DNA of 64,000 nucleotides, taken from JAWPMT01 sp965601475 (lineage in GTDB: Bacteria; Bacteroidota; Bacteroidia; Cytophagales; Cyclobacteriaceae). The notes below the pieces were generated by a model that saw only the letters and a list, made by a program, of their open reading frames with translations, did not search any database and was not told the origin of the DNA. Every line of letters begins with the position of its first letter. Position 1 is the first letter of the stretch. Position numbers and translations under genes: made by a program. Of the stretch, positions 49,525 through 59,427 are shown piece by piece. The stretch covers positions 2,790,001 through 2,854,000 of the forward strand of contig OZ271832.1 in the NCBI GenBank assembly GCA_965601475.1, written 5' to 3'.

Positions 49525-51348
49525 ATGAGGACCTTTCTGAGGATATTGAAGTATGGCAAACCTTACAACAGGACCATACCACTCTATGCACTGACAACCA
49601 TCTTACATACGGTTTTCAGTGTGGTCAATATCTCCGTGATGATTCCGATCTTACAGATATTGTTCGAGGAGCAACCCATTCAGGTGCTCACAGCTCCCAC
49701 ATTTGAAGTTTCCCTCCAGTATTTCCAAGACCTCTTTTATTACCATTTTGGAGCCATTGTCGAACGCTCTGGAAAGATGCAGGCTTTGTATTTTGTCACG
49801 GTACTCCTGGTCTCTTCATTCCTGTTATCCAACATCTTCGGCATCATGTTGGCATTGCTGACAGCGAAAGTGAGGATTAGGGTGATTACGGAGCTCAGGA
49901 GGCATGCCTTTGCCTGTATTTCAAAATATGACATGGGCTATTTCACGATCAACCGCAAGGGCGATATGGTAGCACGCATTACCAGCGATATCCAGCAAGT
50001 GGAGGCGACTGTGGTGGGTGCGCTCAAAGCCCTCATCAAGGAGCCTGTCATGATCATCGCCTACTTCGTTGTGCTGTTCCGGCTTTCACCGGAACTCACA
50101 TTGTACTCTGTCACCATTATTCCGCTTTCCGGAGGGGCGATTTCCTACCTGACCAAACGACTGAGAAAGCGGGCAAGGCTCACGCAAGATGCGCTTTCAG
50201 GGATCACTTCATCGTTAGATGAAATTATTTCGGGTATGCGCATCGTGAAAGCCTTCAATGCGCGAGCCTATGTAGAGTCACAGTTTGCCAAAGAAATTGG
50301 GGGCTATGCGCGCCACAACTATCGTATGTCGGTCAAGTTGAGTTTTGCCAGGCCTGTCTCAGAATTCTTTGGCGTCATCGTCATGGGCCTGATCCTAATC
50401 ATCGGTGGCTCCATGGTGCTATCAGCGGAGTCACTTACCGGTGCGACATTTGTAGGCTTTCTAATCGTTTTCTCCCAAATCCTGAATCCGGCAAAGTCCT
50501 TCTCAACTTCTGTCAGTAATATCCAAAGGGGATTGGTAGCTGCGGACAGGGTATTTGAGTTGGTGGACCACGAACCCAAAATCAACAACCTGCCTGATGC
50601 CCGTCCCATAAGCACTCTGGAACAAGATATATGTTTCAGGGATGTTTCTTTTGCCTATGAGGAGAGGAGGTTGGTGCTGAAAAATATTTCCTTTCAGTTG
50701 AGAAAAGGGGACATTCTGGCATTGGTGGGCCCATCGGGCGGAGGAAAGTCTACGATTGCGGACCTGCTTCCAAGATTCTATGATCCTGTGGATGGGGAGG
50801 TTTTGTTTGATGGCATGAATCTCAAACACCTGGACCTTGGTTCTTTGAGGAGCCTAATTGGTGTGGTAACGCAGGAGTCGATTCTCTTTCACGATACGAT
50901 CTTCAACAACATTGCTTTTGGCAAACCTGATGCGAGCCAGGCAGAGGTCGAAGCCGCGGCGGAGGTGGCCAATGCGCTGGGGTTCATCCGGGAATTACCC
51001 AATGGCTTTCACACATATGTTGGAGAGCGGGGGACCAAGCTCTCGGGCGGTCAAAGACAGCGCATTAGCATAGCCAGAGCGGTACTTAAGAATCCACCGA
51101 TTTTGATCTTGGATGAGGCTACCTCAGCTTTGGATTCTCAGTCTGAAAGATTGGTGCAGGAGGCAATATTCAAGCTGATGCAGAATAGAACGACCTTGGT
51201 AATTGCGCATAGGTTGAGTACCATTCAGCAGGCGGACCAAATCCTGGTCATCGAGGATGGAATGGTGCGGGAAAAGGGGAAACACGAAGAACTGATATCA
51301 AAAGCTGGCCTATATAAGAAGTTGATAGATATGCAATCATTCGATTAG
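49525..51348 (+). CDS. MsbA-like ABC exporter (fused permease and ATPase)
   Basis: A 607-residue half-transporter with an N-terminal six-helix permease (residues about 15-325) and a C-terminal ATPase. Motifs: Walker A LVGPSGGGKSTIADLLPRFY, Q-loop VVTQESILFHDTIFNNIAFG, signature TKLSGGQRQRISIARA, Walker B ILILDEATSALD, and the switch His in VIAHRLSTIQQ. It is closest in layout to MsbA, which flips lipid A across the inner membrane, but drug exporters look alike. ATG directly follows the Wzi-like stop (TAGATG). Confidence 0.92.
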   Translation: MRTFLRILKYGKPYNRTIPLYALTTILHTVFSVVNISVMIPILQILFEEQPIQVLTAPTFEVSLQYFQDLFYYHFGAIVERSGKMQALYFVTVLLVSSFLLSNIFGIMLALLTAKVRIRVITELRRHAFACISKYDMGYFTINRKGDMVARITSDIQQVEATVVGALKALIKEPVMIIAYFVVLFRLSPELTLYSVTIIPLSGGAISYLTKRLRKRARLTQDALSGITSSLDEIISGMRIVKAFNARAYVESQFAKEIGGYARHNYRMSVKLSFARPVSEFFGVIVMGLILIIGGSMVLSAESLTGATFVGFLIVFSQILNPAKSFSTSVSNIQRGLVAADRVFELVDHEPKINNLPDARPISTLEQDICFRDVSFAYEERRLVLKNISFQLRKGDILALVGPSGGGKSTIADLLPRFYDPVDGEVLFDGMNLKHLDLGSLRSLIGVVTQESILFHDTIFNNIAFGKPDASQAEVEAAAEVANALGFIRELPNGFHTYVGERGTKLSGGQRQRISIARAVLKNPPILILDEATSALDSQSERLVQEAIFKLMQNRTTLVIAHRLSTIQQADQILVIEDGMVREKGKHEELISKAGLYKKLIDMQSFD

Positions 51349-51398
51349 TATGCGGCCTTGTGCCTGATTCTTTCTAACTTTTCACCGTCCAAACTGGA

Positions 51399-51749
51399 AT
51401 GAAGACCCTTAGAATAGCCTTTTATATCATCTACATTCCCACCATAGTTTTGACCTTGATCATGGCCATCAATCTCTATGATGCCCTGGATCTTTTCAAA
51501 ATGTGGGGCTGGTTCAACTATTTCTCAGATTTGCCAGTCCTGGGAAGGAAGCTCATCTACTTATTATGTGGGCTAATGACCTTGTCCATTGTCATTGAAA
51601 CATTGGTGCACCTTCAAGCACGCAAGGACATCAAAGAGGCAAAAGCGACCATCAAGAGACTAGAAGAGCGGCTCTATGACCGGGCACAGCAGGAGACTAC
51701 CGACGACGGATTTGTGGAACTTGACCTTGACGAAATTTCGCATTCGTGA
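51399..51749 (+). CDS. Small membrane protein with C-terminal coiled coil
   Basis: A 116-residue protein with two hydrophobic segments (about 5-27, IIYIPTIVLTLIMAINLYDA; and 52-70, LIYLLCGLMTLSIVIETLV), followed by a charged helix (KDIKEAKATIKRLEERLYDR) and an acidic C-terminus. No family is recognised. It overlaps the gmhA start by 4 bases, and its position between the exporter and gmhA suggests an accessory part of the LPS-related cluster. This is inference. Confidence 0.65.
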   Translation: MKTLRIAFYIIYIPTIVLTLIMAINLYDALDLFKMWGWFNYFSDLPVLGRKLIYLLCGLMTLSIVIETLVHLQARKDIKEAKATIKRLEERLYDRAQQETTDDGFVELDLDEISHS

Positions 51750-52327
51750 GTGTATTGGACCACATTACTAGCGAACTCCAGCAAGCAAGACAGGTCCTGG
51801 ATGGCTTTCTGGCGGAAAATGAAAATTTGAGGAGCATAGAGAAGGCTTCACAAATGATATTGACCGCCATACAATCAGGCGGAAAAATCTTCACTTGTGG
51901 GAATGGCGGATCTCATTGTGATGCCATGCATTTTGCCGAGGAGCTCACCGGCAGATTCAGGCATGACCGAAGACCGCTACCCGCACTGTCTATCTCGGAC
52001 CCGTCTCACATCTCGTGTGTTGCCAATGATTTTGGTTTTGAGCATGTATTTTCGAGGTACATATCGGCTCTGGGCTCGTCCAATGATGTGCTCGTGGCGA
52101 TCAGCACCAGTGGCAATTCCAAGAATGTATTGAGAGCAGTTGAGGTAGCGAGGGACTTGGATATGAAAACACTGGCCCTGACGGGCAACGACGGAGGAGC
52201 CCTGGGCAAACAAGCAGACCTGGAAGTCAGAGTATCCCATCATGGGTACGCTGATCGGATTCAGGAGATGCATATTAAGATCATACATATTTTGATTGAC
52301 CTTGTGGAACAAGGGTTATCGGAGTAA
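51746..52327 (+). CDS. gmhA: SIS-domain sedoheptulose-7-phosphate isomerase
   Basis: A 193-residue SIS-fold enzyme of the GmhA type, which converts sedoheptulose 7-phosphate into D-glycero-D-manno-heptose 7-phosphate for the LPS core. The GTG at 51746 gives MSVLDHITSELQQAR and overlaps the upstream gene by 4 bases. Motifs: GGKIFTCGNGGSHCDAMHFA (metal and phosphate site), AEELTGRF, DVLVAISTSGNSKNV (SIS phosphate-binding serines) and the metal ligands QEMHIKIIH. The other heptose genes are not in the window. Confidence 0.9.
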   Translation: MSVLDHITSELQQARQVLDGFLAENENLRSIEKASQMILTAIQSGGKIFTCGNGGSHCDAMHFAEELTGRFRHDRRPLPALSISDPSHISCVANDFGFEHVFSRYISALGSSNDVLVAISTSGNSKNVLRAVEVARDLDMKTLALTGNDGGALGKQADLEVRVSHHGYADRIQEMHIKIIHILIDLVEQGLSE

Positions 52328-52376
52328 GCAATTCGACCACCACCTAATTGTTTATTTAATCAAAAAAGCTATCTGA

Positions 52377-53915
52377 ATGCTTGCAAAGACTTACGGCAGC
52401 GCCGTATTTGGGGTCGATGCCTCTACGATTACCGTGGAGGTAAATGTTGGCCAGGGAAGGAATTTCTATATGGTGGGCTTACCCGATTCTGCCGTTAAAG
52501 AATCTGAACAGCGTGTGGAGTCTGCTATCAAACATTACGGCTACAGGATGCCACGTCAAAAAGTAGTAGTGAATCTGGCTCCGGCGGACGTCCGCAAAGA
52601 GGGATCGGCGTATGATTTGCCTATTGCTTTGGGCATACTGAGCGCTTCCGATCAAATTGTGGCGCCTGAGCTCGAGCGTTACATCATCATGGGAGAGCTT
52701 TCACTGGATGGCGTCCTCAGGCCAATCAAAGGGGCACTTCCTATAGCTATTGAAGCCCGGAAAAGAGGTTTTCGCGGGATCATTTTGCCAAAAACCAATG
52801 CATCGGAGGCCGCGATTGTTGACAACCTGGAAGTACTCGGCGTAGCCACGGTCCAGGAAGCCGTAGATCATCTCACAGGTGAAGAGCCAGTACCTCCCTT
52901 GATCCATGACACAAGGGATATCTTCCAATATGAGCTCAACTCCTATTCGGTCGATTTTGCAGATGTTCAAGGTCAGGAAAACATAAAGCGAGCCCTTGAA
53001 ATCGCAGCTGCGGGGGGTCATAACGTAATCATGGTGGGCCCTCCCGGTGCTGGAAAAACAATGCTTGCCAAGCGGCTCAGTTCGATTTTGCCGCCGCTAA
53101 CCCTCCATGAGGCCCTGGAGACAACAAAAATCCATTCTGTTGCTGGCAAGCTGGGGACAGACGCGCACCTAATCTCCAACAGGCCTTTTCGGTCGCCGCA
53201 TCATACGATTAGTGATGTAGCTCTGGTTGGCGGGGGAGGCATGCCCCAACCTGGTGAAATATCCCTGGCCCATAATGGCGTGCTCTTTCTCGATGAATTG
53301 CCGGAGTTCAAAAGAACCGTATTGGAGGTAATGCGCCAACCCCTAGAGGAGCGAAGAGTAACCATCAGCCGTGCGAAAGTATCATTGGACTACCCTGCGA
53401 ATTTCATGCTGATCGCAAGCATGAACCCTTGTCCTTGTGGTTATTACAATCATCCTGAAAAAGAGTGTGTCTGCCCTCCAGGAGGCGTTCAGAGATACCT
53501 GAATCGGATTAGCGGTCCTTTGCTGGACAGGATAGACTTACACGTGGAAGTTACTCCGGTATCTTTTGATCAAATGACGGCAGATCGTAAAGCGGAATCA
53601 AGCGAGGAGATTCGGGCCCGTGTCATATCTGCGCGGCAAATGCAGGTGGAGCGCTTTGTAAAATCTGAGAACACGCATCACAATGCCATGATGCCTTCAC
53701 AAATGGTGAAGGAAGTCTGCAAAATCAATGAAGCTGGGAAAATGCTCTTGAAAAAGGCCATGGATAAACTGGGATTATCAGCCAGGGCTTATGATCGTAT
53801 TCTTCGAGTTTCTCGGACAATCGCGGATCTGGCTCAGAGCCCGGATATCAGAATTGAGCATTTGGCAGAGGCAATTCAATATCGCAGCCTGGATCGGGAG
53901 AACTGGGCCGGCTGA
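52377..53915 (+). CDS. comM: YifB/ComM family magnesium-chelatase-like AAA+ ATPase
   Basis: A 512-residue protein of the YifB/ComM family. The N-terminal ChlI-like domain is seen at residues 1-170 (GLPDSAVKESEQRVESAIKH). The AAA+ core has Walker A VGPPGAGKTMLAKRL, Walker B LFLDELPEF and sensor motif IASMNPCPCGYYNHP; the Cys-rich ECVCPPG and arginine-finger region (RISGPLLDRIDLHVEV) follow. ComM proteins are branch-migration helicases that promote integration of donor DNA during natural transformation. The downstream ceramidase-like gene starts 19 bases after its stop. Confidence 0.94.
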   Translation: MLAKTYGSAVFGVDASTITVEVNVGQGRNFYMVGLPDSAVKESEQRVESAIKHYGYRMPRQKVVVNLAPADVRKEGSAYDLPIALGILSASDQIVAPELERYIIMGELSLDGVLRPIKGALPIAIEARKRGFRGIILPKTNASEAAIVDNLEVLGVATVQEAVDHLTGEEPVPPLIHDTRDIFQYELNSYSVDFADVQGQENIKRALEIAAAGGHNVIMVGPPGAGKTMLAKRLSSILPPLTLHEALETTKIHSVAGKLGTDAHLISNRPFRSPHHTISDVALVGGGGMPQPGEISLAHNGVLFLDELPEFKRTVLEVMRQPLEERRVTISRAKVSLDYPANFMLIASMNPCPCGYYNHPEKECVCPPGGVQRYLNRISGPLLDRIDLHVEVTPVSFDQMTADRKAESSEEIRARVISARQMQVERFVKSENTHHNAMMPSQMVKEVCKINEAGKMLLKKAMDKLGLSARAYDRILRVSRTIADLAQSPDIRIEHLAEAIQYRSLDRENWAG

Positions 53916-53934
53916 TATTCTTCATATTTGTGTC

Positions 53935-55290
53935 ATGACGCGACTCATCAATCCTATTGGATTTTCGCTGATGGCCATTTTAATGCTGCTACACCTTATG
54001 CTCGTAGAGGTGGATCGAAGGCCCTACAAGGAAAAGGAATTCTACCCAAAGATGCTGGCGGAGATCGCTGAAGTGTCTACCCGTATGGAGTCGGCTGGAT
54101 ACGATTCGTTGCAGGTGGGGTGGTCCAAAGTAGGAATAACGCCCAAAGCCGTGGTGCCGCTGGCGGGTTATGGCGGAAGAAAGCCAAAAGCCTATACTGT
54201 TGTCCACGACTCCATTTTTGTCAGGGTGTTGGTCTTTGATGATGGGGTGGACCGCTTGGCCCTGGTTTCTGCGGATCTTCTCATCATACATCCACTGCTG
54301 AAAGCGGCGCTCCTGGAGGAGTTGGGCTCAGAATGGTCGGAGCATGAAGTGTTTCTCACGGCTACACATACCCATGCAAGCATTGGTGGATGGGCTCCGG
54401 GTCTTGTAGGTAATCTCTTCTCCGGGGCTTATGATGAGGATGTGGTCGCGAACCTCGCGATACGAATGGCAGAGGCGATTCGTGACGCATCGGCCAACCT
54501 TGGCTCGGCCCAAATTGCCTACGGCGAACTTCAGGTTCCAGAGTTGGTGAAGAACCGCCTTGTGGGCACGAGAGGAATAATAGACCCCTGGCTCAAAACC
54601 ATGTTGGTACGTCGGGATGGTGATAGCACCGGCATGCTAAACTGCTTCTCCGCGCATGCCACCTGTCTTAGCAGGCATTTCCGCGAGTTGTCCGGAGATT
54701 TTCCTGGTCAACTCAACAGGCTCCTGGAAGAATCGGGAATCGATTTCACATTATATGCTGCCGGGGCCGTTGGTAGTATGGGGCCAGTATCAGTGGATAG
54801 ACCCGACAACGAACCATTGGAAGTACAACATTTGGCTTCAGCATTGAAATCAAATATTGAGTTGCTCCTGCTGCTTGACCCTCCAAATATTCCAGAATCC
54901 AACCTGTCCAGTGCGGTGCTTGACCTTTACATGCCTGCTCCGGGTTTGAAAGTCACGGGGAACCTCCAACTCAGGCCCTGGTTATTCAGATCCCTGATCG
55001 GTGAATATCCGTTGAAGATCAATGTTTTCTCGCTGGGGAACACAGTTTTTATCGGACTCCCATGTGATTTTTCTGGCGAATTAGCCGTACCACTCTATCA
55101 ATATGCAAGAGATTTGGGCTTCAATTTGGTCATCACTTCGTTCAATGGTGGTTACGCGGGTTATGTAGTCAAGGACGACTGGTATGATCTTCCCCGATAT
55201 GAATCGAGAACGATGAGTTGGTATGGCCCGTTCGCCGGGTCCTATCTGTCTGAAGTGATCAAATTGATTTTAGACGAGCTGTCAAAATAA
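53935..55290 (+). CDS. Neutral ceramidase N-terminal-domain protein
   Basis: A 451-residue protein from ATG 53935 with an N-terminal membrane anchor (FSLMAILMLLHLMLV). It matches the neutral/alkaline non-lysosomal ceramidase N-terminal domain: zinc-binding FLTATHTHASIGG, the catalytic-type HATCLSRH block, and GAVGSMGPVSVD. Full neutral ceramidases have 650-780 residues with an additional C-terminal domain that is absent here. Cytophagales make sphingolipids, so a lipid amidase is plausible, but many single-domain homologues have unknown substrates. It abuts the DSD1-type gene (TAA then ATG). Confidence 0.82.
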   Translation: MTRLINPIGFSLMAILMLLHLMLVEVDRRPYKEKEFYPKMLAEIAEVSTRMESAGYDSLQVGWSKVGITPKAVVPLAGYGGRKPKAYTVVHDSIFVRVLVFDDGVDRLALVSADLLIIHPLLKAALLEELGSEWSEHEVFLTATHTHASIGGWAPGLVGNLFSGAYDEDVVANLAIRMAEAIRDASANLGSAQIAYGELQVPELVKNRLVGTRGIIDPWLKTMLVRRDGDSTGMLNCFSAHATCLSRHFRELSGDFPGQLNRLLEESGIDFTLYAAGAVGSMGPVSVDRPDNEPLEVQHLASALKSNIELLLLLDPPNIPESNLSSAVLDLYMPAPGLKVTGNLQLRPWLFRSLIGEYPLKINVFSLGNTVFIGLPCDFSGELAVPLYQYARDLGFNLVITSFNGGYAGYVVKDDWYDLPRYESRTMSWYGPFAGSYLSEVIKLILDELSK

Positions 55291-56376
55291 ATGATACAGA
55301 TAACCAAACCTACTTTGATCGTTGATGAGCAGAAGGCCAAGGCCAACATTCGACGAATGAAAGCCAAAGCCGACCGCAACAAAATCCCCCTGCGTCCGCA
55401 TTTTAAGACGCATCAATCCGCTGATATTGGTGAGTGGTTTAGGGAGGCGGGCATCGACCGTATCGCCGTTTCCTCCGTGAGTATGGCAGAATACTTTGCT
55501 GACAATGGCTGGCGGGATATTACTGTTGCATTTCCATATAATCCCTTGGAATCGGAGACGATTTCGAAAATTGCTTCCAGCGCCAAAATCAATGTACTCA
55601 TCGAGTCGAAGGAGGCATTGTCTCACCTCCAATCTCACACGCCCGATGGTGTGTCTTATTTTGTGAAGATCGATGTCGGTACCAGCAGAACGGGGATACC
55701 ATCTACGCGGTTGAATGACCTCAAGCACCTGATTGAAAATGGCAGCGAGGCTCACGCTTTCCTTGGAATTGTGGCACATGCGGGACACTCATACAGGTCC
55801 AGGTCTATCAAGAAAATACAGCACGTCTATGATGAGGGTATGGAGATCATCGATCAAATCGAACAATTCCTCGGCTTCAGACCCTTTGTCTCCTGGGGTG
55901 ACACGCCTACCTGCTCAGTAATTGAGGATCTGGGCCGAATTGATGAGCTACGAGCTGGCAACTTCGTGTTCTACGATGTTATGCAGCAGCAAATCGGATC
56001 TTGTGAAATGTCAGATATCGCGGTGGCTATGGCTTGCCCTGTCGTGGCACTCCATCCCAATCGTGATGAAGCGGTCATCTATGGTGGGGCTGTTCACTTC
56101 TCCAAAGACATGATCGCAAGAGGAGCGACGCCTGGTTACTTTGGTGATATCGTACATTTCACCGAAGAAGGGTGGTCCGGAAGAAATGAGGCGGTTTTGG
56201 CTCGTATATCGCAGGAACACGGCATCATCAAGGGCTCTTCTGCCTACATCAATTCCCTCAAACTAGGTGATATCGTCGGTGTGCTGCCTGTCCATTCTTG
56301 CCTGGCCGCTGACCTGATGCCTGGGTACATGACCTTGGAGGGCAAATTCATTAGTAAAATATCAAAATCGTTGTGA
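55291..56376 (+). CDS. DSD1-type PLP-dependent enzyme (D-threonine aldolase/D-serine dehydratase fold)
   Basis: A 361-residue fold-type III PLP enzyme. Lys39 in RPHFKTHQSADIG is the expected Schiff-base residue, and the C-terminal zinc motif VLPVHSCLAADLM supplies the His and Cys ligands of the D-serine dehydratase/D-threonine aldolase family. The barrel strands VKIDVGTSRTGIP and GIVAHAGHSYRS fit the family. It may cleave or dehydrate a beta-hydroxy-D-amino acid. Placed between the ceramidase-like gene and a cell-wall hexosaminidase, with a one-base overlap to the latter. Confidence 0.88.
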   Translation: MIQITKPTLIVDEQKAKANIRRMKAKADRNKIPLRPHFKTHQSADIGEWFREAGIDRIAVSSVSMAEYFADNGWRDITVAFPYNPLESETISKIASSAKINVLIESKEALSHLQSHTPDGVSYFVKIDVGTSRTGIPSTRLNDLKHLIENGSEAHAFLGIVAHAGHSYRSRSIKKIQHVYDEGMEIIDQIEQFLGFRPFVSWGDTPTCSVIEDLGRIDELRAGNFVFYDVMQQQIGSCEMSDIAVAMACPVVALHPNRDEAVIYGGAVHFSKDMIARGATPGYFGDIVHFTEEGWSGRNEAVLARISQEHGIIKGSSAYINSLKLGDIVGVLPVHSCLAADLMPGYMTLEGKFISKISKSL

Positions 56377-57515
56377 TGAGGTACTGGTTCACCGCAATAG
56401 TCACGCTATTCACCATGCCGTTACTGGCCCAGGAGACTGCCACCATTGACGAAATGATTGGGCAAATGATTATGACTGGCGTTCGGGATTTCTATGATCC
56501 GGACCAGCGAGAGGTCTTGCTTCAAAATCTTGAGGAGGGGAAAGTGGGCGGCATTGTCCTGTTCGAAAAAAACCTGATGCCTGTGGATACCAAAGCGGAA
56601 CTTGCCGAAATGACCTTGGAGATCCAAAAGGCTGCAAGCATACCGGTATTCATTAGTATCGATGAAGAAGGTGGCCGGGTCAACAGACTCAAACCCAAGT
56701 ATGGGTTTCATGACCCACCCTCTGCTCAGGAGCTAGGCGACATGGACAACTTGGATTCCACCTATTATTATGCGCAGAAGACTGCCCGTACCCTCAGGGA
56801 TCTTGGAATGAATGTCAATTTTGCTCCAGTCGTAGACGTCAATATCAATCCTGACAATCCCATCATCGGGAAAATAGGTAGAAGTTTTTCTGCCGACTAT
56901 CCGGAAGTGGTCCGGCAAGCCTCAGTTTACATCCGGGCACACCAGGATGCCGGCATCGCCACAGTCCTGAAGCACTTCCCCGGGCACGGTAGTTCAGAAG
57001 ATGATACTCATCTGGGCATTGCTGACGTTTCCAATACCTGGGTGATCGAAGAGCTTTACCCCTACCGAATGCTCATGGACAGCCTGAATATCGATGCGGT
57101 CATGACTTCACATGTGGTCAATCGATCACTCGACCCATCTAAATTACCGGGAACTTTGTCACAAAAAATTGTCAGGGGAGTTTTGCGCGGACATCTGGGT
57201 TATGAAGGTGTGGTCTTTACGGACGACATGCAAATGCGGGCTATTGCTGACCATTACGGCCTGGAAAAAGCCATAGAACTGGCCATAAACGCCGATGTGG
57301 ATATGTTGGTATTTGCCAATAATGTGCCTGATTTCGATTTGGTGACGGTACCTCAGGTCACTGCCATAATCAAACAGCTTCTGGATACTGGTAGGATTCG
57401 TCAGGAAGAAATTGAAAATTCCTACCGGAGAATTATCAATTTGAAACAAAAGCTGGGCCTTATGGAGGATAACTACTCCAAAAAACTGCGAAAAAGGCTA
57501 AAATCTTTATATTGA
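56376..57515 (+). CDS. GH3 beta-N-acetylhexosaminidase (NagZ-like), exported
   Basis: A 379-residue enzyme with a signal peptide (FTAIVTLFTMPLLAQ). Motifs of the NagZ-type GH3 family: ISIDEEGGRVNRLK, VLKHFPGHGSSEDDTH (the His of the mobile loop acid/base pair) and the nucleophile Asp in VVFTDDMQMRAI. NagZ proteins remove N-acetylglucosamine from muropeptides. ATG 56376 is preferred over GTG 56373, and the TGA of the upstream gene overlaps by one base. In Bacteroidota such enzymes are often larger; this one is a single domain. Confidence 0.92.
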   Translation: MRYWFTAIVTLFTMPLLAQETATIDEMIGQMIMTGVRDFYDPDQREVLLQNLEEGKVGGIVLFEKNLMPVDTKAELAEMTLEIQKAASIPVFISIDEEGGRVNRLKPKYGFHDPPSAQELGDMDNLDSTYYYAQKTARTLRDLGMNVNFAPVVDVNINPDNPIIGKIGRSFSADYPEVVRQASVYIRAHQDAGIATVLKHFPGHGSSEDDTHLGIADVSNTWVIEELYPYRMLMDSLNIDAVMTSHVVNRSLDPSKLPGTLSQKIVRGVLRGHLGYEGVVFTDDMQMRAIADHYGLEKAIELAINADVDMLVFANNVPDFDLVTVPQVTAIIKQLLDTGRIRQEEIENSYRRIINLKQKLGLMEDNYSKKLRKRLKSLY

Positions 57516-57530
57516 CAGTCTTTCTCGCCA

Positions 57531-58424
57531 ATGATTCAGTACAACCCAAAATCTTGGTTTTCGCTCATCTTCGATGTCTACAGTCGGTACGTCATCAGGT
57601 CCTTGCTCCCCTTGCTTTTGTTCCTGGGCACATTCACAGCATTTCTTTGCTTCATTGTCATCGATGTCCTCAAGTGGCATTATGATGGTACCGTCGCTTT
57701 TCACTCGATATTGGGTGTGATTCTGGGTTTGTTTCTGGTTCTTAGAACCAATACTGCCTATGATCGCTGGTGGGAAGGGAGAAAGCTTTGGGGTCGGCTG
57801 GTCAACGATACAAGGCAACTGGCTGTGAAGCTGAACGCCCTGTTGCCTGATGATGCGGAAGAAGATCGTCGGTTCTTTCGGAAGATGATCCCCAACATCA
57901 CATTTGCTATGAAGGAGCACCTGCGAAACAGCATAATCGTCGGTGAGATGGACATGGTGGACGAGGAAAGTAAGGAGATCATCATCAACAGTAAGCATCG
58001 TCCAAATGCTATTTCGAACCTGATGTACAAAAGGGTGCAGCAGCTGCGTAAGGATGGCGTGATAACGAATGAGGATATTTTGGTGCTGGATAAGGAATTG
58101 AAGGGCTTTACCGATATCATCGGAGCGTGCGAGCGGATCAAGAGCACCCCAATACCTTACTCTTACAGCATGTTCATCAAGAAATTTCTGTTCATTTACT
58201 CGGTGACATTGCCCATAAGTTTCATATGGCATATGTATTATTGGTCTATTCCGGTGGTGATGCTGGCGTTCTACTTCTTGTTGAGTGTGGAGCTGATTGC
58301 AGAAGAGATAGAAGACCCCTTTGGAAAGGATGTCAATGACCTGCCCTTAAACGAATTGTGCGTGAAAATCAAAAAGAATGTCGCGGAGATTTTTTATATG
58401 ACCTATCAAAAATCGGCCACCTAA
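57531..58424 (+). CDS. Bestrophin family ion channel
   Basis: A 297-residue membrane protein of the bacterial bestrophin family, pentameric channels that conduct chloride or sodium. Features: SRYVIRSLLPLLLFLGTFTA, then LGLFLVLRTNTAYDRWWEGR, the hallmark RTNTAYDRWWEGRK-type motif, and the C-terminal ELIAEEIEDPFGKDVNDLPL signature. About four to five membrane segments. It follows the hexosaminidase after 15 bases. Confidence 0.94.
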   Translation: MIQYNPKSWFSLIFDVYSRYVIRSLLPLLLFLGTFTAFLCFIVIDVLKWHYDGTVAFHSILGVILGLFLVLRTNTAYDRWWEGRKLWGRLVNDTRQLAVKLNALLPDDAEEDRRFFRKMIPNITFAMKEHLRNSIIVGEMDMVDEESKEIIINSKHRPNAISNLMYKRVQQLRKDGVITNEDILVLDKELKGFTDIIGACERIKSTPIPYSYSMFIKKFLFIYSVTLPISFIWHMYYWSIPVVMLAFYFLLSVELIAEEIEDPFGKDVNDLPLNELCVKIKKNVAEIFYMTYQKSAT

Positions 58425-58497
58425 GCCCGATCATTTTTCATTTGAAATCGTCATTGACTAATTTACCTTCGAAATAACCTAAATAACCATCAATATT

Positions 58498-59406
58498 ATG
58501 CATTTCACATCCTCTCAATTGTTTAAATCCTTGGTACTCGCGGCATTTGCGGTCGTCTTCTACGCTTGTGGCGGCGGAGGATCGGCCGAGTCTGAAAGTG
58601 CCGCTAGCGAGGAATTCGCTGCAGCGAAAGAAGATATTGCCGGGGACATTGATAAATACATCAAGGACCTTCCACCTCCATCTGAAGTGCCATTCCTGTT
58701 GATGGCTACAGGCAGCGATTTCAATGGTGATCTCGTCAATGCACTAGACAATGCGGATCGATACACTACTTCCATAGACAAAGCCGCTCTGAATTTGGGT
58801 GTGTATGCTACCGACATTGGTTATCTGTCGTCGTACGATCAGTCTGAGGACGTATTTGCTACTGTTGAGGTTTGTCAAAGACTTGCTGAGGTGATAGGTG
58901 TTGCTTCAGCCATAGATATCGACTTAATCACTCGATTTGAAGAAAACATAGGTCAAAGAGATTCCCTTGCCGTGCTTATCGATGAAGTAATGGCAGTTAC
59001 AGGAGAAAGACTTCAAACCCTGGATCGACTGAACCTTGCTGCTGTTGCATTGGCAGGGTCATTTGTGGAGGGCCTCTTTATCTCTACCATGGTAATCGAC
59101 ACCTATCCTGATGACCTCTTGCCGGAGGCGAGCCGCAACCTTATTTTGGAGCCGCTTGTGAAGATCGTTATCGACCAGAAGCAGACCCTGGAGGATCTTT
59201 TGAAGGTGATGAGCGAGGTCGAGCAGAACGAGACCATTGCAAGCTACACAGCTGAGCTTAACAAACTGAAAGCTATCTATGATTCTGATTTGGGAGAAGT
59301 AGAGGAACAAATTGCTTCCAATACGGGGGAGTATCAATTGACCAAGGATTTGATTGCTGGTCTTACCGCCGAAACCCAAAGGATCCGAGCATCCATCATT
59401 GAGTAA
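58498..59406 (+). CDS. Helical lipoprotein of unknown function
   Basis: A 302-residue lipoprotein (lipobox VFYACGG, Cys near residue 24) that is almost wholly helical, with a Glu/Ala-rich segment early (ESESAASEEFAAAKEDIAGD) and long helices through LLMATGSDFNGDLVNALDNA to a C-terminal coiled coil (IASYTAELNKLKAIYDSDLG). No catalytic motif or family is recognised. It has its own strong terminator downstream. Confidence 0.7.
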   Translation: MHFTSSQLFKSLVLAAFAVVFYACGGGGSAESESAASEEFAAAKEDIAGDIDKYIKDLPPPSEVPFLLMATGSDFNGDLVNALDNADRYTTSIDKAALNLGVYATDIGYLSSYDQSEDVFATVEVCQRLAEVIGVASAIDIDLITRFEENIGQRDSLAVLIDEVMAVTGERLQTLDRLNLAAVALAGSFVEGLFISTMVIDTYPDDLLPEASRNLILEPLVKIVIDQKQTLEDLLKVMSEVEQNETIASYTAELNKLKAIYDSDLGEVEEQIASNTGEYQLTKDLIAGLTAETQRIRASIIE

Positions 59407-59427
59407 TTCTTTGAAGACACTAAGAGA

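Noticed and set aside
57507..58232. A 241-codon open frame opposite bestrophin
   Set aside because: The bestrophin motifs are clear on the other strand; this frame has no family features.
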